Assembly (NCBI RefSeq): GCF_009687885.1
Contig: NZ_BLAF01000062.1
Location: 1-64,000, forward strand
DNA from: Acrocarpospora pleiomorpha
Lineage (GTDB): Bacteria; Actinomycetota; Actinomycetes; Streptosporangiales; Streptosporangiaceae
Reading direction: 5' to 3'
Length of the DNA: 64,000 bases
Part shown: one piece after another, positions 48,682 to 58,653 of the stretch
Numbering within the stretch: position 1 is the stretch's first letter
Layout of the letters: the number at the start of each line of letters is the position of its first letter
Position numbers and translations under genes: made by a program
The notes under the pieces: generated by a model
Database searches by the model: none
What the model saw: the letters and a program-made list of their open reading frames with translations, nothing else
What the model was told of the DNA's origin: nothing

Positions 48682-51503
48682 AGTCGGCCCCCAACGTGCC
48701 CGGACACGAGCATGCCTCCGGTGACGCACCGGGTTACCCAATGATCGGCACCACGGGAGAAACCGTGAACGACGAGGTCGACGAGGGCCCCGGTGAGCAG
48801 ACGGCATCGTTCCGCGCCATCCGGCCCGACGACCCACCCCCTGGTTCCATCCCGGAACCGGTGATCAACCAGGCGGTCAGAGCGAAGGTGCTGGCCGCCC
48901 AGGAGGGCGGTTCGGGCAAGAAGACCGAGAGCGCGTGGGCTCATCTGTCGGTCAGCGCCACTCCAGCCGAGGAGCCCACCCCCGAACCCGCCGCACCCGA
49001 CCCGGAAAACGCGGAACAAACCACTCAGACCACCCCAGAGCCCGACAATACTGAGGAACCCTGGAGCTTCTTCCGGAACCCCGCCAAGGCTGGCTCCGCG
49101 CCCCGTTCTCACACCGACGAAGCGACTCCTGCCGCTGGCACCGTGGACTCCTCGGATGACACCGCAGGCTCCGGGGAAGGCCGAGCAGATTCGCCGACTG
49201 ACGCGATCGGCACCTCGGGAGACACCCAGAATTCGGACGACGCCCAGGATTCGGCTGATCCCAGGGATTCCGGCAACACCAAGGGCTTGACCGACGCCCA
49301 GGAGGCGGCGGATCTCAAGCGCCCGCGTGGTGCCAAGGCTTTGGCAGAAGCGAGAGATTCGGGCGATGCCGGAAGTTCTGGCGACGCCCAGGAGCCCGCC
49401 GATTTCAAGCCCTCGCGTGGTGCCAAGGCTTTGGCCGATGTGAAAGCTTCTGGCGGTGCCGGAGGTTCTGGCGATGTCCAGGGGTCGGCCGATGCCGAGC
49501 GTTCCAGGGGTGCCAAGGGCTTGATCGACGCCAAGGATCCGGGCGATATCTGGAGTTTCGGCGGCGTCAAGCGTTCGGCCGATGCTCAAAGCTCGGGTAC
49601 CGCCAGGACCTCGGGCGATATCAAGGACTCTGGCGATGATGAGGGCTCCCCGGGTGGTGTCCAGGATTCCCCGGATGCTGGCTCGGATGGCGATGTGGAC
49701 TCCTCTGGGCACCTTGTCGCCTCCTCGGAGGGCTCTGCGGGTGAGGGCGCCGGTGGTGGTTACGGGAGTGACGCCGGTGATGTGGCCCGGGTGAAGAGTG
49801 GAACGTTTGTGCGGGCCGTACAGGAAGAGAAGTTGCCTGAGACGGTGTCGGCGGCGTTGACGGCGGCTCTGGCCCAGCTCAGGGAAGCCGTCACCGGGTT
49901 GCATTTCGGGCTTGACGTGCCGGGAGCCGATGAGGCGCGCAAGTCGCAGGCCGCGGTGCTGACGCAGCTGGACGACTACGTGATCCCGCGCGTGCACATG
50001 AGCACGGCTCCGGCGCTGGTCGTGGTCGCGGGCAGCACCGGCGCGGGCAAGTCCACCCTGGTCAACACGCTCGCCGCGCAGCAGGTCAGCGCCACCGGGG
50101 TCCGCCGCCCGACCACCGGCACGCCCGTCCTGGCCTGTCATCCGGACGACCGCGACTGGTTCGTCAAGGGCGACCTGCTCCCCGGCCTGAGAAGGCTGGA
50201 CAAACCGGGCGAGGGCGCGGGGCTCGACAGCATCGTGATCGCCCCGACCGAACGGCTGCCCCAGGGCGTCGCCCTGCTTGACACCCCCGACATCGACTCG
50301 GTCGTCGAGGAACACCACCAGATCGCGCACCGCATGCTCGATGCCGCCGACCTGTGGGTGTTCGTCACCACGGCCGCCCGATACGCCGACGCGCCCTCCT
50401 GGGGGCTGCTCCGGCTGGCCAAGGAGCGCAACGCCCGGCTGGTGATCATCCTCACCCGGGTCCCGCCCAAGTCCCGCGACGTGATCGTGAAGCACTTCGT
50501 CCGCATGCTCGACGAATACGGCCTGGGCGAGGTCGAACGTTTCGTCGTCAACGAGACCACCGTCACCAATAGCAGGCTCCCCGACGACGAGGTCACCGAG
50601 CTGCGGATGTGGCTGGCCGAGCTCTCGGTGGACGACCAGCGGCGCACCCACGCCGTGCAGATGACCCTGAACGGGGTGCTCAACAGCTTCCGCAACCGCG
50701 TCCCCGCGCTCGCCCGCCACTTGGAGACCCAGGTGGCGCTCCGCGCGGACCTGCGCTCGGACGTGGACTCCGCATACATGAGCGCGCTGGCCGAGATCGA
50801 CGAGGCCACCAGGAACGGCTCGCTGCTGCGCGGCGAGGTGCTGGCCCGCTGGCAGGACTTCGCCGGCTCTGGTGATCTCATGCGCACGTTACAGCTCCGC
50901 CGCGCGTCCAAAGCGGGCCAGCAGGGCCCGGAACGGCTGCGCGCGCTCAAGGGCGCCCTGCACACCGGCCTGGAATCCGTGATCACCTCGGCTGCCCAGC
51001 GCGCCGCCGAGGAGGTCGTCACCCGTTGGCGGCAGCGTGCCGGAGCGGGGGACAAACTGGCCGCCATCCCAGGTCTCGGCCGCCCGACCGAGGAGGCCGC
51101 GCGCCGGACCTCCCGCATGGTCACCTCGTGGCAGGACCACGTGACCGAGCTGATCAGAACCGAGGGCGTGACCAAACGTTCGGTGGCCAAGCTCGTCTCC
51201 TTCGATGTGCAGTCATTGGCGTTGATCTTCACGGTGGGGCTGCTCGGATACGGCACCACCGATGTGTCGGTCGGCTCCGGCAACAGCGCCCTGCCGCAGC
51301 GGCTGCTGCGCGGGTTGCTCGGCGCCGAGTCGCTGCGCAGCATCAGCGCCAAGGCGCGCAGCGACCTGCGGGCCAGGATCGGCCTACTCTTCGACGATGA
51401 GACGCTGCGCTATGTCGACGCGCTGGACAGCGCCGGGATCCCGGACGAAGCCGCGGCAACCCGGCTCTACCAGGCCACCTACAACCTCGAGGTAGCCCGA
51501 TGA
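48678..51503 (+). CDS. Dynamin-like GTPase with long repetitive N-terminus (DynA/DynB-like, large)
   Basis: This 941-residue protein has a disordered Asp/Ser/Gly-rich N-terminus (residues ~1-370) with three 30-residue repeats. A GTPase domain follows: P-loop GSTGAGKSTLVNTLAAQQVS (about 451), switch GVRRPTTGTPV, G3 LLDTPDIDSV and G4 ILTRVPPKSRD. The C-terminal half is helical and ends with a short hydrophobic stretch (VQSLALIFTVGLLGYG). With the next, coupled GTPase it resembles the paired dynamin-like DynA/DynB proteins that stabilise FtsZ rings during Streptomyces sporulation septation. Which of the two matches DynA or DynB I cannot tell. Confidence 0.82.
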   Translation: MKSAPNVPGHEHASGDAPGYPMIGTTGETVNDEVDEGPGEQTASFRAIRPDDPPPGSIPEPVINQAVRAKVLAAQEGGSGKKTESAWAHLSVSATPAEEPTPEPAAPDPENAEQTTQTTPEPDNTEEPWSFFRNPAKAGSAPRSHTDEATPAAGTVDSSDDTAGSGEGRADSPTDAIGTSGDTQNSDDAQDSADPRDSGNTKGLTDAQEAADLKRPRGAKALAEARDSGDAGSSGDAQEPADFKPSRGAKALADVKASGGAGGSGDVQGSADAERSRGAKGLIDAKDPGDIWSFGGVKRSADAQSSGTARTSGDIKDSGDDEGSPGGVQDSPDAGSDGDVDSSGHLVASSEGSAGEGAGGGYGSDAGDVARVKSGTFVRAVQEEKLPETVSAALTAALAQLREAVTGLHFGLDVPGADEARKSQAAVLTQLDDYVIPRVHMSTAPALVVVAGSTGAGKSTLVNTLAAQQVSATGVRRPTTGTPVLACHPDDRDWFVKGDLLPGLRRLDKPGEGAGLDSIVIAPTERLPQGVALLDTPDIDSVVEEHHQIAHRMLDAADLWVFVTTAARYADAPSWGLLRLAKERNARLVIILTRVPPKSRDVIVKHFVRMLDEYGLGEVERFVVNETTVTNSRLPDDEVTELRMWLAELSVDDQRRTHAVQMTLNGVLNSFRNRVPALARHLETQVALRADLRSDVDSAYMSALAEIDEATRNGSLLRGEVLARWQDFAGSGDLMRTLQLRRASKAGQQGPERLRALKGALHTGLESVITSAAQRAAEEVVTRWRQRAGAGDKLAAIPGLGRPTEEAARRTSRMVTSWQDHVTELIRTEGVTKRSVAKLVSFDVQSLALIFTVGLLGYGTTDVSVGSGNSALPQRLLRGLLGAESLRSISAKARSDLRARIGLLFDDETLRYVDALDSAGIPDEAAATRLYQATYNLEVAR
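49326..49595 (+). repeat. Three 90-bp coding repeats
   Basis: Units begin at 49326, 49416 and 49506 with CGTGGTGCCAAGG or AGGGGTGCCAAGG, exactly 90 bp apart. They encode 30-residue repeats starting RGAKALAEARD, RGAKALADVKA and RGAKGLIDAKD in the disordered N-terminus of the large dynamin. Looser copies extend on both sides. Confidence 0.8.
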
Positions 51504-53125
51504 CAATCAGCGCCGAACCCCGGCACGGACTTGGCACCAGGCTCGCCGCCCTCGCCAGGGTGGTCGAGTTGGGCCAGGGACGGGTCGATCCGGAGCTGCT
51601 CGACGAGGCCACCCAGCTCCTGCTGCGGGCCGGGAACCGGCTCAAACTCTCACCCGACCACACCGTGGTGGCGCTCGCCGGGGGCACCGGCAGCGGCAAG
51701 TCATCCCTGTTCAACTCGGTCTCCGGGCTCGAGCTGTCGCCGACCGGCGTGCGCCGCCCGACCACGGCGCGCACGCACGCCTGCGTGTGGGGCCTGGAGG
51801 GGGCCGCGCCGCTGCTGGACTGGCTGCAGATCCAGTGGCGGCACCGGTTCGCCCGGGCCAGCGCGCTGGACAAGGGCGAGAGCCAGTTGCACGGCCTGAT
51901 CCTGCTCGACCTGCCCGACCATGACTCCATCAGGGCGCTCACCGACACCGAGGCGGACCGGCTGATCACCGCCGCCGACCTGATCGTCTGGGTGCTCGAC
52001 CCGCAGAAATACGCCGACGCGGCCACCCATCGGCGCTACGTGACCGAGCTGGCCGGACACGACGCCGTGACCGTCTTCGTGCTCAACCAGGCCGACCGGC
52101 TGACCCCGGAGGAGCAGGCCATCTGCGTGGCCGACCTGGAGGAGCTGCTGAAGCGGGAGGGCGTGGCCAACCCGACGGTGGTCGCCACGTCGGCGACGAC
52201 CGGCAAGGGTATCGACGGCCTGAAGGCCGTGCTGGCCGAGTCGGTGAGCGCGCGCCGGGCCGGATACCTCCGCCTGGAGGCCGACCTGGACAAGCTCATG
52301 CTGCGGGTGGCCAAGGACATGCCCGAACTGCTGCACGTCGAGCCCATCGTGGACGGCGCCCGCCGGGCCGGGCTCGCCGACGCGCTGTGCGACGCCGTCG
52401 GCGCGGCCGCGGTCGGTGAGGCCATCGAGAACGTCTACGGCGTGCGCTCGATCGACTGGGTCGGCTGGCCCTACGCCCGCTGGGCCGCCATGTTCCGGCC
52501 CGACCCGCTGAAGAGCCTGCGCCTCGGCGACGTCAAGGACGACATCCGCACCCTCGTCGGCGGCTCGGTCCGGGCTCAGCCCGCCGAGGTGGACAACGCC
52601 GTCCAGGCGCTGTCGGACGGGCTCAGCCAGGGCATGCCCGAGGTCTGGCAGGACGGCGTCAGGGACGCGGCCCGCTCCCGCTCCGGCCAGCTGCCCAAGG
52701 TGCTGACCGACGAACTGGGCGAGATCGCGCCGCCGCTGGACCGGGTGCCCGCCTGGTGGTGGCTGGCCAAGATCTGGCAGTACCTCCTGGTCCTGCTGTT
52801 CCTGGCGGGCCTGGGCGTGACCGGCGCGATCGTGGCCTACGGCGTCTTCGAGGCCGGGCCGCCGCCGACCGACCTGCTGGGCGACGTCGGGGTGCTGCCG
52901 TGGGTGCTGCTCATGATGGCCAGCGTGCTCGGAGTCGGCCTGCTCTCCGCGGTGGCCAGCCGGAACTTCATCGTGCTCGCGGCCGGGTCTGAGCGGGACC
53001 GGCTGGAGCGGGACATGCGGCGGCGGGTGTCCGGCGTGGCGCAGGAACTGGTGGTGGAGCCAGTGGAGCGCGAGCTGCAGCGCTACAACGATTATCACGA
53101 GGCATTGAATACCGCGAAGTACTAG
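51500..53125 (+). CDS. Dynamin-like GTPase, membrane anchored (DynA/DynB-like, small)
   Basis: This 541-residue partner GTPase has P-loop GGTGSGKSSLFNSVSGLELS (about residue 60), GVRRPTTARTHACVWG, G3 LLDLPDHDSI and G4 LNQADRL. Two C-terminal membrane segments (YLLVLLFLAGLGVTGAIVAY and LPWVLLMMASVLGVGLLSAV) are followed by a short helical tail. Its ATG overlaps the stop of the large dynamin gene (ATGA). The pair should act together at the membrane, probably in septation. Confidence 0.85.
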   Translation: MTISAEPRHGLGTRLAALARVVELGQGRVDPELLDEATQLLLRAGNRLKLSPDHTVVALAGGTGSGKSSLFNSVSGLELSPTGVRRPTTARTHACVWGLEGAAPLLDWLQIQWRHRFARASALDKGESQLHGLILLDLPDHDSIRALTDTEADRLITAADLIVWVLDPQKYADAATHRRYVTELAGHDAVTVFVLNQADRLTPEEQAICVADLEELLKREGVANPTVVATSATTGKGIDGLKAVLAESVSARRAGYLRLEADLDKLMLRVAKDMPELLHVEPIVDGARRAGLADALCDAVGAAAVGEAIENVYGVRSIDWVGWPYARWAAMFRPDPLKSLRLGDVKDDIRTLVGGSVRAQPAEVDNAVQALSDGLSQGMPEVWQDGVRDAARSRSGQLPKVLTDELGEIAPPLDRVPAWWWLAKIWQYLLVLLFLAGLGVTGAIVAYGVFEAGPPPTDLLGDVGVLPWVLLMMASVLGVGLLSAVASRNFIVLAAGSERDRLERDMRRRVSGVAQELVVEPVERELQRYNDYHEALNTAKY

Positions 53126-53142
53126 CGGCCCGCTTCGAGCCC

Positions 53143-53168
53143 TGTGGATAACGCCAGTTATCCACAGA
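53143..53168. promoter_or_regulatory. Two facing perfect DnaA boxes before ssb
   Basis: CTGTGGATAAC and GTTATCCACAG are 11-bp arms of a perfect inverted repeat around GCCA. Each arm contains the consensus DnaA box TTATCCACA (53159-53167, and its complement 53144-53152). The site is 17 bp after the dynamin stop and 84 bp before ssb. It could be a DnaA-responsive control site or, less likely, a terminator-like hairpin. Confidence 0.7.
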
Positions 53169-53251
53169 GCGTCGTTCGGTCGCTTCGGGTGGGGGCGGTC
53201 CGCGGGAGGGTGAGCGCGAGTCCGGCGAGGGTCCGGACCGTGGAGGCACTC

Positions 53252-54040
53252 ATGAGCGAGATCTACGTCACCCTGTCGGGGAATGTCACCGACGATCCGA
53301 AGCAGTTCCACTTTGGTGACGGGTCCCGGGCGACCTCGATGCGGGTCGCGGTCAACCGCCGGTTCCTGGATCGCCAGACGCAGACCTGGCAGGACGGGGA
53401 GACCACCTTCTACACCGTGCGCTGCTATCGGGCGCTGGCCGACCACGTGGCCCAGTCGGTGCGGCGGGGGCATCCGGTGGTGGTGTCGGGCAAGCTGCGG
53501 GTGAAGCAGTTCGAGCGCGGCGGGGAGCAGCGTTTCTGGGTCGAGGTGGAGGCGGTCTCGGTCGGTCACGACCTCAAATGGGGGATCAGCAGCTTCGAGC
53601 GCCCGGTGCGCGGTTCCACGGGTCCGGTCGCCGCCGCGCGCGATCTCCGGGCCATGGAGGACGCCACCCGCGAGTGGGAGCTCACCACGGTTCCCTCGAA
53701 CACGCTGCGCCTGCTGGAGGGCGGCGCGGGCAGGCTGGACGCCGAGCACGCCGAGCCGTATATGGCCGATGGCGCATACGAGAGCGTGGCCGACGGTTTG
53801 GCCGGTGGCCTGGCTGGCGGTGCTGCCGGCGGTCTGGGCGGCGGTTTGGCTGGCGGTGCTGCCGGCGGTCTGGGCGATGGTCTCGCCGGTGATGCGGCTG
53901 GTCTGGTCGATGACCAGGTCGGCGGTCTGGCTGGTGGTGAGGTCGGCGGTCTGGCCGGTGTGGCTGGTCTGGTGGAGGGTTCGGTGGACGACGGGCAGGA
54001 GGTTCCGTGGCCCGGTGACGCGATGCCGCTGGCGGCTTGA
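53252..54040 (+). CDS. Single-stranded DNA-binding protein paralogue (SsbB-like)
   Basis: The first ~115 residues form the SSB OB fold: IYVTLSGNVTDDPKQFHFGD, SMRVAVNRRFLDRQTQTWQD and FYTVRCYRALADHVAQSVRR, then GHPVVVSGKLRVKQ. The remainder is a long Gly/Ala-rich tail with two exact-period 12-residue repeats (GGLAGGAAGGLG, 36 bp). The usual acidic tip (DDDIPF or similar) that recruits partner proteins is absent. In this it is like SsbB of Streptomyces, a paralogue used in sporulation. ATG 53252 has GGAGG five bases upstream. The 318 bp after it, up to the next gene, hold no recognised gene. Confidence 0.85.
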   Translation: MSEIYVTLSGNVTDDPKQFHFGDGSRATSMRVAVNRRFLDRQTQTWQDGETTFYTVRCYRALADHVAQSVRRGHPVVVSGKLRVKQFERGGEQRFWVEVEAVSVGHDLKWGISSFERPVRGSTGPVAAARDLRAMEDATREWELTTVPSNTLRLLEGGAGRLDAEHAEPYMADGAYESVADGLAGGLAGGAAGGLGGGLAGGAAGGLGDGLAGDAAGLVDDQVGGLAGGEVGGLAGVAGLVEGSVDDGQEVPWPGDAMPLAA

Positions 54041-54324
54041 CGGGGGAGGGGGGCATCGGCCGTGCGCGGCCGGTGCCCTCGATCAGGGTCCGGAGATCGG
54101 CCGATGGCGACGATCCGCGTCGCTGCAAGAGCACCAGATCAGGTCCAGGTAACGCCCCGCACCATGGCTGCTCCTTTCCCACACGGCCCGCCCGCGAAGG
54201 AGCGGTTCCCCACCAACGGGCGGCTGTAGCGAATCACCACAGAACCGCCCCCAGGCCATCAGAACGAATGGCCACGCTGCCCAAGGTAGCGGTTCCCGTC
54301 GCGCGTCGCACACTCCGCAACTAT

Positions 54325-54335
54325 TGTGTTACACA
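54325..54335. promoter_or_regulatory. Short palindrome upstream of the diguanylate cyclase
   Basis: TGTGT-T-ACACA is a perfect 11-bp palindrome 23 bp before the ATG at 54359, in an AT-richer pocket (CTATTGTGTTACACATCGTG) of an otherwise GC-rich gap. It may be an operator or part of a promoter. Confidence 0.35.
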
Positions 54336-54358
54336 TCGTGAGACGCTGGAGACGGCGT

Positions 54359-55672
54359 ATGGATGCGTTGGGGGATGGGATGGCAGCGCCCAGTCAGACC
54401 TCGGCCAAACCGATGGGCGGAATGCCGGCACGCGGGGGCCGGTGGCCCCTGCTGGCGCAACGGCGTCCGCTGGTGCTCTATCTGGTGGCGATCGTGGCGC
54501 TGGATCTGGCGGCGATCGGCTACTTCGCGGCGACCACCACGTTCGCGGTCGCCGACCTGGCCACGTTCCTGGCCCTGACGGCCTGTGGCGCGGTCTGCAT
54601 CGAGGCGACCCGGCGGCTCGGCATGCCCGCCGGGGTCCACCGCGACCTGCTCTCGGCCTGGTGGCTGCCGGCCGCGCTGCTGCTGCCGCCGGTCTACGCG
54701 CTGGTCGCGCCGATCCCGCTGCAGATCCTGCTGCAGCTGCGGGTCCGGGCCACTGTCGCCTACCGGCGGGTGTTCAGCGCGGCCGCGATCGGCCTGGCGG
54801 CCGGGACCGCCTCGGTGGCCTTCCATGCCCGGGTGGCCGACCCGGGGGAGCTGGGCCTGGGCACCGGCTGGCCGATCGTGACGGCGGTCGCCTGCGCGGC
54901 CATGTTCACCGTGCTCAACACGGCATTGATCGCCATCGCCGCGCACACCGCCGACCCCGACAGCCGCTGGCGGGACGTGCTGTGGGATCGGGAGAGCCTG
55001 CTGCTGGACGCGGTCGAGCTCTGCCTGGGCGTGTCGGTGGCCATCCTGTGCGGGCTCAACCTGGCGCTGCTCCTGCTGGCGCTGCCTCCGGTCATGCTGC
55101 TGCAGCGCAGCCTGCTCCACGCCCAGCTGCAGGCCGCGGCCAGGACCGACCCGAAGACCGGCCTGCTCAACGCCGCCGCCTGGCAGCGCGAGGCGGACAC
55201 CGAGATCGTCAGGGCCCGCCGCACCGGCGAGATGCTGGCCCTGCTGATCGTCGACATCGACCACTTCAAACGGGTCAACGACACCTACGGCCACCTGGTC
55301 GGCGACCAGGTCCTGATCGGGGTCGCGGCCACCCTGCGCAGCCAGCTGCGCGACTACGACGTGGTCGGCCGGTTCGGCGGCGAGGAGTTCGTGGTCCTGC
55401 TGCCCCGCGCCGACGTGGCCGAGGCCCGCCGGGTGGCCGAACGGCTCAGGACCCGGGTCGGGCGGATGGCCGTGCCCGCCGACGACGCCATGATCACCGT
55501 GACCATCTCGGCCGGAGTCGCGATCATGAACATGCACGGGGACGACCTGATCGAACTGCTCGCCGCCGCCGACCTGGCCCTCTACCGGGCCAAGGAACTG
55601 GGCCGAGACCGCATCTGCCTGCCCGCCACCCAGAATCCGCCGACGGACGGCAAGCCCGCCACGGCCCACTAA
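54359..55672 (+). CDS. Membrane GGDEF diguanylate cyclase
   Basis: This 437-residue protein has an N-terminal membrane sensor with about six hydrophobic segments (LVLYLVAIVALDLAAIGYFA and LSAWWLPAALLLPPVYALVA among them). A C-terminal GGDEF domain follows. VDIDHFKRVNDTYGHLVGDQ, the active loop GGEEF (about residue 340) and the product-inhibition site RDYD are all intact, so it should make cyclic di-GMP under feedback control. No EAL domain is present. The ATG at 54359 has GGAG seven bases upstream; an earlier in-frame start at 54326 is possible. In sporulating actinobacteria c-di-GMP acts through BldD to hold back sporulation. Confidence 0.92.
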   Translation: MDALGDGMAAPSQTSAKPMGGMPARGGRWPLLAQRRPLVLYLVAIVALDLAAIGYFAATTTFAVADLATFLALTACGAVCIEATRRLGMPAGVHRDLLSAWWLPAALLLPPVYALVAPIPLQILLQLRVRATVAYRRVFSAAAIGLAAGTASVAFHARVADPGELGLGTGWPIVTAVACAAMFTVLNTALIAIAAHTADPDSRWRDVLWDRESLLLDAVELCLGVSVAILCGLNLALLLLALPPVMLLQRSLLHAQLQAAARTDPKTGLLNAAAWQREADTEIVRARRTGEMLALLIVDIDHFKRVNDTYGHLVGDQVLIGVAATLRSQLRDYDVVGRFGGEEFVVLLPRADVAEARRVAERLRTRVGRMAVPADDAMITVTISAGVAIMNMHGDDLIELLAAADLALYRAKELGRDRICLPATQNPPTDGKPATAH

Positions 55673-55682
55673 GCTTGACCCC

Positions 55683-57347
<1,665 letters not shown>

Positions 57348-57348
57348 C

Positions 57349-57747
57349 GTGCGGCATGTGTTCTCCCGGCAGATCCGGTTCGCCGACATCGATCAGCTGG
57401 GGCACGTCAACAATGTCCGGTTCTTCGACTACCTGGAGGACGCGCGGCTGGCCATGCTCTACCTGGATCCGATCCGGGCGGGTGGGCAGCCGCATCGTGG
57501 CCTGGTCGTGGCGCGGCACGAGATCGACTACCGGCGGGCGCTGACGTTCCGTCCCGAACCCGTGCGGGTGGAGACCTGGGTGACCGCGATCAGCCCGGTC
57601 CGGTTCACCTTGGCGTACGAGATTCGGGACGAGGACGTGGTCTTCGTGGAGGCCATGTCGGTCATGGTGGCCTACGACCCGGCGGCGGGGACGCCTCGCC
57701 GCCTCACCGGGGACGAGCGGGCCTACCTCGAGAAGTTCACCGCGTAA
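57349..57747 (+). CDS. 4-hydroxybenzoyl-CoA thioesterase-family protein
   Basis: This 132-residue hot-dog fold thioesterase begins RQIRFADIDQLGHVNNVRFF, where the conserved Asp-x-x-x-x-His-x-Asn segment (DQLGHVNN) forms the acyl-CoA active site. It probably hydrolyses an acyl-CoA thioester. It starts with GTG one base after the ettA stop, so the pair are co-transcribed. Confidence 0.88.
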   Translation: MRHVFSRQIRFADIDQLGHVNNVRFFDYLEDARLAMLYLDPIRAGGQPHRGLVVARHEIDYRRALTFRPEPVRVETWVTAISPVRFTLAYEIRDEDVVFVEAMSVMVAYDPAAGTPRRLTGDERAYLEKFTA

Positions 57748-57776
57748 CCAGCCAGGTGGCCGTGTCCGGGTTACCC

Positions 57777-58066
57777 CGAATGAAGTGTGGGCTTGGTTCG
57801 GTGGGGTTTCCCACCCGCCCAGCCCTTTGGTTTCCCTCGGGCTCCGCCCGCCCCCGCCAGCACTGTGGTCGTCCGAATGAAGCGTCGACTTGGTCCGGTG
57901 AGGGCCGACCCGCCCAGCCCCTTGGCTTCCTGCGGGCTCCGCCCGGCCCCCGCCAGCACCGTGGTCGTTCGAATGACCCGGCAGCTTGATCCGTCGGGGT
58001 TCTCCCACCCGCCCAGCTCTTCGTTTCTCTCGGGCTCCGCACGCCCCGTCGTCCCCCGTGGGCACC
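57777..58066 (+). repeat. Three ~97-bp tandem intergenic repeats
   Basis: Units start at about 57777, 57874 and 57970 (CGAATGA) and share CCCACCCGCCCAGC, CTCGGGCTCCGC and CCCGCCAGCAC. An inverted relative lies at 61-125, so this is a dispersed family. No gene is visible in the 389 bp between the thioesterase and the facing haemoglobin gene; the array and the following 30-bp repeat fill it. Confidence 0.75.
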
Positions 58067-58115
58067 TCAGGGACAGCGTGCCCGTCCGTGGGCACCTCAG
58101 GGACAGCGTGCCTCC
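58056..58115. repeat. 30-bp tandem duplication
   Basis: CCGTGGGCACCTCAGGGACA, continuing GCGTGCC, occurs twice with a period of 30 bp (58056 and 58086), next to the 97-bp array. Confidence 0.75.
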
Positions 58116-58136
58116 CTCCGGACCCCTGGCGCCGCC

Positions 58137-58514
58137 CTACGCGTTCACCAGGCTGTGCGCGGCGTAGACGAGGTATTTCCAGAGCTTCTCCCGCTGCTCC
58201 TCCGGGAGCCCCAAGGACTCGACCGCATCGCCCATGTGCCTGAGCCACGCATCCCGCTCCGGCTCCCCGATCACGAACGGCGCATGCCGCATGCGCAGCC
58301 GCGGATGGCCACGCTCCTGACTGTACGTACCCGGGCCACCCCAGTACTGGATCAGGAACAGCCGCAACCGCTCCTCGGCGCCGGTGAGGTCCGCTTCGGG
58401 ATAGAGCGGACGCAGCAGCGGATCCTCCGCCACACCCTGGTAGAACCGGTGGACGAGGCGCTTGAAGGCCTCCTCGCCGCCGATGAGGTCGTAGAAACTC
58501 TCCTCGCTGGTCAC
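58137..58514 (-). CDS. glbO: Group II truncated haemoglobin
   Basis: This 125-residue haem protein has the trHbO signature: Tyr(B10) in VHRFYQGVAEDP, proximal His in GHPRLRMRHAPFVIG, and Trp(G8) in RDAWLRHM. GGPGTYSQERG lies between. Such haemoglobins bind O2 and NO and are near universal in actinobacteria. It is convergent with the thioesterase gene and stands on its own. Confidence 0.94.
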   Translation of the reverse strand: MTSEESFYDLIGGEEAFKRLVHRFYQGVAEDPLLRPLYPEADLTGAEERLRLFLIQYWGGPGTYSQERGHPRLRMRHAPFVIGEPERDAWLRHMGDAVESLGLPEEQREKLWKYLVYAAHSLVNA

Positions 58515-58653
58515 GGATTCAGCCTAAGACAGCTACTCGCCAGTAAAGTCGCGGGGCCCGGGGGCGAAGATTTCCCCCGGGGGAGGATTCTCATCCCGCG
58601 GACCTTCCTGCCGGATGATGATTCTTCTGCCGCACCGAATTCGGCGTGCTGGA

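Noticed and set aside
53143..53168. Replication origin from the DnaA boxes
   Set aside because: Only two boxes and no dnaA, dnaN or AT-rich unwinding region nearby; a regulatory site is more likely.
54041..54358. Small gene between ssb and the diguanylate cyclase
   Set aside because: No frame with a ribosome site and recognisable content; only a short palindrome near the 3' end of the gap.
57777..58115. CRISPR or coding sequence in the 97-bp repeats
   Set aside because: No spacers, and translation in any frame gives low-complexity peptides.
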